From positions 1 to 55,089 of the forward strand of contig CASELQ010000008.1 of NCBI GenBank assembly GCA_949288785.1: a stretch of DNA of 55,089 bases, written 5' to 3'. A program made the position numbers and the translations under genes. A model generated the notes under the pieces. That model was given only the letters and a program-made list of their open reading frames with translations. It was not told where the DNA came from and searched no databases. The DNA comes from an uncultured Eubacteriales bacterium. GTDB taxonomy: Bacteria; Bacillota; Clostridia; Christensenellales; Borkfalkiaceae. Each line of letters begins with the position of its first letter. Position 1 is the first letter of the stretch. Below, piece after piece: positions 50,450 to 55,089 of the stretch.

Positions 50450-52279
50450 ATGAAAAAATACGTTATTGAAAGAGCGAGGATATTGCTCTCTCTGCTGTTT
50501 GTTCTGTGCGTTGGGGCGGCATTCTGTCTGATAAGACCCGCCGCGGCGGAAGAAAAATCGGGAATTAACCTCGGCGCTCTGCAATTTGCCGAAGGCGAGT
50601 TCGCCATGGCGGAAGGCGCTTCGGTGCGCGTGGTGGGGGACGGTAAAAACGGGCTGAGGTTCATTGCGGGATTTAAAGAAGGGTTCGATATGTCCGATGT
50701 AACGGCTTTCGGCATGCTTATAGGCCCGCAGAATCTCGTGGAAGAAACTCTTGATATGGAAGACGTTTCTGCGGGTAACGCCGTGAATATCGCTTACATG
50801 GCGAATGAGGCTAAAACTTATCTTTTTGACGCGCAGAGTGCGGAAGGCGAGGCTTACAAAGTGTTCGGCGGCAGCCTTTCCAACATCTATATCGGCAATT
50901 ACGACAGAGTGTTTACCGGGCTTGCCTACTATGTAAAGGGCGGAGAAACGTTTTATGCCGCCGTTTCGGGGAACAGCAACGACCGTTCCGCCGAGTTTGT
51001 GGCGAAAGCGGCTTTAACTGACCCCGCTTTTGAGAGTAATTCCGACGAGGTGAAGTCCATTGTGCACTCTTACGCCAATAAATACCAGCTGCAGAACGGC
51101 AGTTTCCTTTACGGGATGAACGGCTGGACCGCAACGTCTTCGGACGGCAGAGAACTCGGATTCATCGTCGATAAAGCAAATCATTATCCCGGGGCGGAAT
51201 ACGGATATATGTGCGATGACTACGGTACGGCAAGCGAAAAAGTTTTCAGCTTTGTCAATACCGATACCATAAACGAAGGGGATAAGCAGGCGGAAAAGGA
51301 AATTAACCACGAAAGCGTGTCGGGGACGCTCACTTCCTCTCTCTTTGTTGTAAAAGAGGGCGCATGGCTGACCTTCAGCTGGGGCGGCGGCGGCAACGGC
51401 GACGTGCTTTTGAAAATTTGCAAGGAAGACGGTACGATTGTCGCAACATACGATAATATTTATAACAACGTCAGTTCTTTAAAGGCAAAAACGCTGAAGA
51501 GAGCGGTGGATCTCGGCGGACTCAATTTGGCGGGAGAAACGGTATATCTCGTATTTGAAGATAATTCCACGTCGAATTACGGCGGTATCGTTGTGTCCGA
51601 TATCGTGACCGACGCGACCGAATGCCCTGCGGACGCTATGGAAATTGCCGAGCATGGCAGCTATATCCTCAATGCGGGCTTCGAAGACGGCAATCTGAAC
51701 GGTTGGAGGGCAACCGAAGGCGAGGCGTTCAAAACGGAATATGTTGCTAACAGCGATGAAACGTTCTGGGACGTGCAAAGGGAATTTAATGCAATCGGAA
51801 GCAAATTTTTCCGCGGTGAAAGAAATGAAATCGCTACGGGCAAAATGAGATCTGCTTCCTTTGTCCTCGGCGGCGACGGATATATCAGTTTCTTGTTCGG
51901 CGGTTACGGCAACAAAGAAGTTTATGTTCAGTTCGTGAATGCCGAAACGGAGGAAGTTTTAGCAAAAGTGACAAACGATGCGTTCAACGATCCCAATTTC
52001 TCCAACAATATGAACAGGGTGTTTGTCGATTTGCATAAACACGTCGGTAAGACCGTTTATATTGAGGTTGTAGATAATGCTGCAAGCGGTTTCGGTTTCG
52101 CAAACCTGGACGATTTCTGTGTGAGCCTCACTTCGCACGAAGTAACCCGGCTCTTAAACGAAACGAAAGCCTGGGCAAGCGGTTTGCCGACGGATACGGA
52201 AAATGCCTCGCAGAACGCGGCAAACGAATATATCAAAAATTATTATGCGACATATGTGTTGCCGTTTGAATTGACTTAA
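50450..52279 (+). CDS. Secreted protein with two carbohydrate-binding-like repeats
   Basis: 609 residues. A signal peptide (about 1-34, ending AAAEE) precedes a unique domain of about 170 residues (INLGALQFAEGEFAMAEGAS, then GLRFIAGFKEGFDMSDVTAF) of unknown fold. Two modules follow from about residue 214 (LQNGSFLYGMNGWTA) and 407 (LNAGFEDGNLNGWRATEG), the second matching the repeats of the preceding protein closely (MRSASFVLGGDGYISFLFGG, VYIEVVDNAASGFGFANLDD). The tail (560-609) is helical. No anchor motif seen. Probably a fructan-binding surface or extracellular protein. A ggaggcg ribosome site precedes the ATG. Confidence 0.7.
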   Translation: MKKYVIERARILLSLLFVLCVGAAFCLIRPAAAEEKSGINLGALQFAEGEFAMAEGASVRVVGDGKNGLRFIAGFKEGFDMSDVTAFGMLIGPQNLVEETLDMEDVSAGNAVNIAYMANEAKTYLFDAQSAEGEAYKVFGGSLSNIYIGNYDRVFTGLAYYVKGGETFYAAVSGNSNDRSAEFVAKAALTDPAFESNSDEVKSIVHSYANKYQLQNGSFLYGMNGWTATSSDGRELGFIVDKANHYPGAEYGYMCDDYGTASEKVFSFVNTDTINEGDKQAEKEINHESVSGTLTSSLFVVKEGAWLTFSWGGGGNGDVLLKICKEDGTIVATYDNIYNNVSSLKAKTLKRAVDLGGLNLAGETVYLVFEDNSTSNYGGIVVSDIVTDATECPADAMEIAEHGSYILNAGFEDGNLNGWRATEGEAFKTEYVANSDETFWDVQREFNAIGSKFFRGERNEIATGKMRSASFVLGGDGYISFLFGGYGNKEVYVQFVNAETEEVLAKVTNDAFNDPNFSNNMNRVFVDLHKHVGKTVYIEVVDNAASGFGFANLDDFCVSLTSHEVTRLLNETKAWASGLPTDTENASQNAANEYIKNYYATYVLPFELT

Positions 52280-52290
52280 TAAAAAATAGT

Positions 52291-52311
52291 CCGCCCGCAG
52301 AAAGCGGGCGG
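52291..52311. other. Hairpin between the secreted protein gene and the cytosolic GH32 gene
   Basis: CCGCCCGC (52291-52298) pairs exactly with GCGGGCGG (52304-52311). The plus strand continues with A, not T, so it looks like an mRNA processing or stability element rather than a terminator; ggaaggt before the ATG at 52334 follows. Confidence 0.6.
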
Positions 52312-52333
52312 AAAAAATACGGAAGGTTATTTT

Positions 52334-53695
52334 ATGCAAAGACAGAAATTTCATATTACGGCGCAGAAAGGTTGGATAAATGACCCGAACGGTCCCGTAT
52401 TCTACAAAGACTATTATCATGTATTTTTTCAATACCACCCTTATTCCACGCAATGGGGGCCGATGCACTGGGGGCACGTTCGGAGCAAAGATTTCGTAAA
52501 ATGGGAATATCTTCCCGTCGCCCTTACGCCCGGTGACGAGATAGATAAAGACGGATGTTTTTCCGGCAGCGCCGCGGTTGTCGGGGAAAGACTGTATCTG
52601 ATGTATACCGGCGTCGTCAACCGCGACGGGAAATGTTTTCAATCGCAGTGTATCGCCTTCTCCGACGACGGCGTCCGTTTTGAAAAATATCCGAAGATCG
52701 TCATCGGCAGGGATCTTCTTCCCGAAGGGTTCAGCCCCTGCGATTTCCGCGATCCCTGCGTTTTTGAAAAGGATGGGGCTTTTTATGCCTTGGTCGCGGC
52801 GCGAAAGGGGGATTCTTCCGACATTCTGCTTTTCCGATCGCCCGATCTGAGAAACTGGCAGTGTAAAGGACCTGTTTTGGATTATCCTTCCACGGGAAAA
52901 ATGATCGAATGCCCTTGTTGGAGCGAGAAAGAAAAACTGCTCCTGTACAGCGACCAGTTCAGCCTTCCGAAAGGGGCGGAGCACTTGAACATACATTCCA
53001 ACTTCTATCGGGCGGGCACGCTCGATTGCGCTGCCGCAAAGTTCAGTACGGAAAAAGAGGGGATCGTCGATTACGGATTTGATTTTTATGCGGCGCAGTT
53101 TTTTGCAAATACGGAAAAAGCCGTCATGATTGCGTGGATGCAGATGTGGGACAGGAATATCCCCTGCAGAAACGAAGGTTTCGCGGGGATGCTCACTTTG
53201 CCGAGATACGTTGAAAATCGTAACGGCGCATTTTATCAGACGCCCGTTTCACTGGAAAAATACGCCTATTCTTCCGAGCGCTTTGAAAAAAGGAATTTTG
53301 CGGGGACGATCGAAACAAAAGGGAAAATCTATGAACTTATTATTGAAGGAAAGGGCGTAAAAAAGTTCGTGCTGGAAGTAAAAAAGAGCGATACGGAAAC
53401 GACGAAGATCGAGATAAAAGAAGGTTTTCTCGTGTTCGACCGTTCGCAGTCGGGCGAGAGGATCGACGGCGCGGAAAAAGACGAATTGTCTTTGGCGCAT
53501 ATCCGCAAAATGCCGCTGAACGATGCCGAAAATCCCGATATGCACATAGCGGTGGACCGTTTTTCGGTGGAGATCTTTTCTGAAGGGAAGGCGATGTCCA
53601 ATACCGTATATCCGAAAGCCGATGCGGACGGCGTGACGCTGAATGTCGCCGCCGAATTTATAGTTATGAAACTCAACCGTCTTAATTTTTCGTAA
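52334..53695 (+). CDS. Cytosolic GH32 beta-fructofuranosidase (sucrose/fructo-oligosaccharide hydrolase)
   Basis: 453 residues with no signal peptide. The three GH32 catalytic residues are all standard: nucleophile Asp17 in WINDPNG, Asp140 in FRDPC and acid/base Glu192 in MIECPCW. Between them, FFQYHPYSTQWGPMHWGH and SGSAAVVGERLYLMYTG complete the active-site loops, and the C-terminal 150 residues form the usual beta-sandwich with FDRSQSGERIDG. It hydrolyses imported sucrose or short fructo-oligosaccharides inside the cell, and possibly their 6-phosphates, although an ABC importer delivers unphosphorylated sugar. It ends the fructan locus. The nearby fructokinase (36311) that would take its fructose is broken. 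Confidence 0.92.
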   Translation: MQRQKFHITAQKGWINDPNGPVFYKDYYHVFFQYHPYSTQWGPMHWGHVRSKDFVKWEYLPVALTPGDEIDKDGCFSGSAAVVGERLYLMYTGVVNRDGKCFQSQCIAFSDDGVRFEKYPKIVIGRDLLPEGFSPCDFRDPCVFEKDGAFYALVAARKGDSSDILLFRSPDLRNWQCKGPVLDYPSTGKMIECPCWSEKEKLLLYSDQFSLPKGAEHLNIHSNFYRAGTLDCAAAKFSTEKEGIVDYGFDFYAAQFFANTEKAVMIAWMQMWDRNIPCRNEGFAGMLTLPRYVENRNGAFYQTPVSLEKYAYSSERFEKRNFAGTIETKGKIYELIIEGKGVKKFVLEVKKSDTETTKIEIKEGFLVFDRSQSGERIDGAEKDELSLAHIRKMPLNDAENPDMHIAVDRFSVEIFSEGKAMSNTVYPKADADGVTLNVAAEFIVMKLNRLNFS

Positions 53696-54189
53696 TCGTT
53701 TTTTTGAATATGCCGAAAAGGCGTGCGTTTGTTGATGATAGATAAAAAATCAACACTACATTTTGTGCAATTTGGCACTGTGGCGAGGATTTATAATTAC
53801 AATAAATATCTATCTGCCGCAAACAGCGTGTCATCTGCGCGCGTGGAAGCGCGCCTCATCGCGGATCAGAGAATGTACTTGGATCTGGAGCTCGTGTACG
53901 TTTTCCGTATAACCGTAAGGGGTGTTTTTACAGTACGGCAGGATACCGCTATCAAAAGAAAATGATCTAAATAATCCCGGCGATGCCCGCGCAGCTGGTA
54001 AACGGTTCACCTTTTATAAAAAATCTGCCTTACGATAGATGTGTTTTTCATTGCGACAATAATGTTGTTGATCATCAATCGACGATTATGCTTTTTGAAA
54101 ACGGTAAAACGGCAGTCCATGGATGTTTTTCTGAATAATTTAGCTCCATTGCAAATATCTTCATTTATTGGAATGGACCCTGCATACAA
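53696..54189. other. Non-coding stretch after the fructan locus
   Basis: No gene is supported in this AT-moderate stretch. It holds one copy of CAATTTGGCAC followed by TGTGGCG (53768-53785); a second, with CATGGCG, lies at 54187-54204. Short open frames here lack ribosome sites and recognisable motifs. Confidence 0.4.
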
Positions 54190-54380
54190 TTTGGCACCAT
54201 GGCGTGTGCTTGGCATAGACAAGTGCGTCGGCGCTTCGCGCCTCCGCAGCCAAGCACACGCCACAGAAAAGCAAACAAAGAAATGACCGGAAAATCAAAC
54301 CGAAAGCGCGGCGGCGCGGAGCCGTCCCCGCTGACCCGCTTTGGGGATCGGCTGCCGCTTTTTCCGCCGCGCATGGCTTT
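54190..54380 (-). repeat. Diverged inverted copy of the remnant at 36 kb
   Basis: Read on the minus strand it gives, in order, an AGCGGGTCAGCGG run, GGCGTGTGCTTG and a GGCGCGAAGCGCC hairpin flanked by CTTG and ACTTGT, paralleling about 35935-36040. Translations of both, AKRVSGDAAPELFRF and PKRVSGDGSAPPRFRF, align over about 15 residues, but neither frame is a convincing gene. Confidence 0.5.
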
Positions 54381-54509
54381 CTATCATTGGTTTTCACCGT
54401 TCATTGCACCTCTTGAATTTGCGCTTTTTCGGTCGGCTATGGTAGCATAGGACTTCGCGAAAGCCAACGGTCGCAAAATCGTCGCTTAAAACACCCATAG
54501 AAAGACTTT

Positions 54510-54550
54510 AAGAGTCGAGTAAGGAAAGTTTCCTTGTTCGGCTCTTTTTT
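54510..54550 (+). terminator. Rho-independent terminator
   Basis: AAGAGTCGA (54510-54518) pairs with TCGGCTCTT (54538-54546, one wobble), continued by AAGGAAA/TTTCCTT, and ends in TTTTTT. It follows no recognisable gene, supporting loss of the gene it served. Confidence 0.7.
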
Positions 54551-54741
54551 CGTTTACAAGCCGTTTTACGAGCCTGTAACGCAACGATTATGTCTTTGTC
54601 CCGTTGACTTCCGCAGACTTCATTTCCATTGTCACGAACTTTCATCGTCCTATGCACCTCCGCCTGTTGCCCGAAAAAGGCAAATACAACTTCAAGAGGT
54701 GAACAAAATGGAAAAGGAAAGAAAAGGTTTTGAAATCTTCA

Positions 54742-54879
54742 ATGAACGTAACCGGTATTACAATCCCTGACAGCGTGACTAGTATTAGTAACTATGCAAT
54801 CAATAGTGAAAGGGATTTCCGAAAAACACAACAAAAAACACCAAATAACATAGAAAACAGCCTTCAAATGATAGCTTAA
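54742..54879 (+). pseudogene. BspA-type leucine-rich-repeat scrap
   Basis: A 45-residue frame begins MNVTGITIPDSVTSISNYAI, the unmistakable TIPDSVTSIxxYAF unit of BspA-like surface leucine-rich repeats, then loses the pattern. An overlapping 20-residue frame from ATG 54709 with a good aagaggtg ribosome site ends at 54771. Probably a gene end joined to foreign DNA. Confidence 0.5.
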
Positions 54880-54914
54880 AGTCGGATATTCGTAAAAGAA
54901 CATCCGACTTTTTA
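54878..54914 (+). terminator. Rho-independent terminator
   Basis: AAAGTCGGAT (54878-54887) pairs with ATCCGACTTT (54902-54911), followed by a T-rich stretch, right after the leucine-rich-repeat scrap and before the IS30-type element. Confidence 0.75.
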
Positions 54915-54933
54915 ATTTAAGGTGAATTATACT

Positions 54934-55033
54934 ATTAAGTGCAACAGAGTAAATAAAAAAAGGAGTTCATACAAATCTGTGGTAAAATAGAGTTGCAAAA
55001 CCAAAATTTACTACAAAGGAGATCTGTATGAAC
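54934..55033 (+). promoter_or_regulatory. IS30-family left end and RNA structure covering the transposase start
   Basis: ATTAAGTGCAACAG near 54934 looks like the outer end of an IS30-family element (TGTTGCACTTAA on the other strand). Within it, GTTCATACAAATCT (54965-54978) can pair with AGATCTGTATGAAC (55020-55033) at 13 of 14 positions, hiding the aaggag site and the AUG at 55028. Confidence 0.5.
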
Positions 55034-55089
55034 TACCACCATTTTACCATAGAAGAGCGCTGTTGTCTACGAGAATACTATGTTAAAGG
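55028..55089 (+). CDS. IS30-family transposase, 5' end only
   Basis: The last 62 bases encode MNYHHFTIEERCCLREYYVK, matching the start of IS30 transposases (xxHLTxEERxxIxxYL), with aaaggag before the ATG. The rest lies outside the window. Confidence 0.75.
   Translation, partial: MNYHHFTIEERCCLREYYVK

Noticed and set aside
1..55089. CRISPR arrays, tRNA or rRNA genes
   Set aside because: No regularly spaced direct repeats, cloverleaf-like segments or rRNA-like sequence were noticed on either strand; a tRNAscan or Infernal run would settle it.

Overview
The window looks like a chromosomal segment of a Gram-positive, Firmicutes-type anaerobe, probably a gut Clostridium-like organism. The grounds are strong AGGAGG-type ribosome sites, many AUA isoleucine codons, an oxygen-sensitive glycyl radical enzyme, lipobox lipoproteins, Gram-positive style capsule genes (capE/F/G) and a multi-gene glycan locus. 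A placement near Christensenellales/Borkfalkiaceae is a guess from codon flavour only. No tRNA, rRNA or CRISPR array was seen.

Region 1 (1-3.3 kb) holds a glycyl radical enzyme broken by one missing base and a short-chain dehydrogenase. Region 2 (3.5-22 kb) is a surface-polysaccharide locus. It opens with a promoter and a GC-rich leader of about 210 nt. Then come a membrane UDP-sugar 4,6-dehydratase, a PLP aminotransferase, a PglC-type initiating phosphosugar transferase, an AT-rich cassette (acetyltransferase, three glycosyltransferases, Wzy-like polymerase, Fe-S protein, pyruvyl transferase, Wzx-like flippase), and capE-capF-capG for UDP-N-acetyl-L-fucosamine. A predicted nucleotidyltransferase and an alpha/beta hydrolase follow.

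Region 3 (23-28.4 kb) has two small regulatory modules. The first is a MerR-type regulator divergent from a DUF4097-like lipoprotein whose promoter has the 19-bp spacer typical of MerR targets. The second is a minus-strand operon of an M24 'pita-bread' protein with a degenerate metal site, a protein of the Anabaena sensory rhodopsin transducer family, and a creatininase-family hydrolase. Divergent from it is an AraC regulator whose consensus promoter predicts a leaderless mRNA.

Region 4 (28.65-36.1 kb) is a decayed mobile-element mosaic that truncates an araC-like gene. It holds two damaged large serine recombinases, two related HUH replication proteins in opposite orientation, palindrome clusters that could be an origin, a sigma/HTH regulator, and a stranded piece of a type I restriction system (3' hsdR plus an hsdS piece running in frame into a replication protein gene).

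Region 5 (36.2-53.7 kb) is a fructan (levan/inulin/sucrose) utilisation locus. It has a broken pfkB fructokinase, a membrane-anchored multidomain GH32 enzyme, a LacI regulator, an ABC importer (binding protein and two permeases, no ATPase), a GH32 lipoprotein with an atypical nucleophile motif, two secreted proteins built from a shared carbohydrate-binding-like repeat, a 46-residue peptide, and a cytosolic GH32. Two promoters carry TGGAAACGTTTCCA operators in exactly the same register, which ties the locus to its LacI protein. Region 6 (53.7-55.1 kb) is non-coding debris: an inverted, diverged copy of a remnant also found at 36 kb, a leucine-rich-repeat scrap, terminators, and the 5' end of an IS30-family transposase cut by the window edge.

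The logic of the fructan locus is that fructan is bound and cut at the surface, oligomers enter through the ABC importer, and the cytosolic GH32 finishes hydrolysis. The polysaccharide locus builds nucleotide sugars, loads the first sugar on a lipid, extends, decorates with pyruvate, flips and polymerises.
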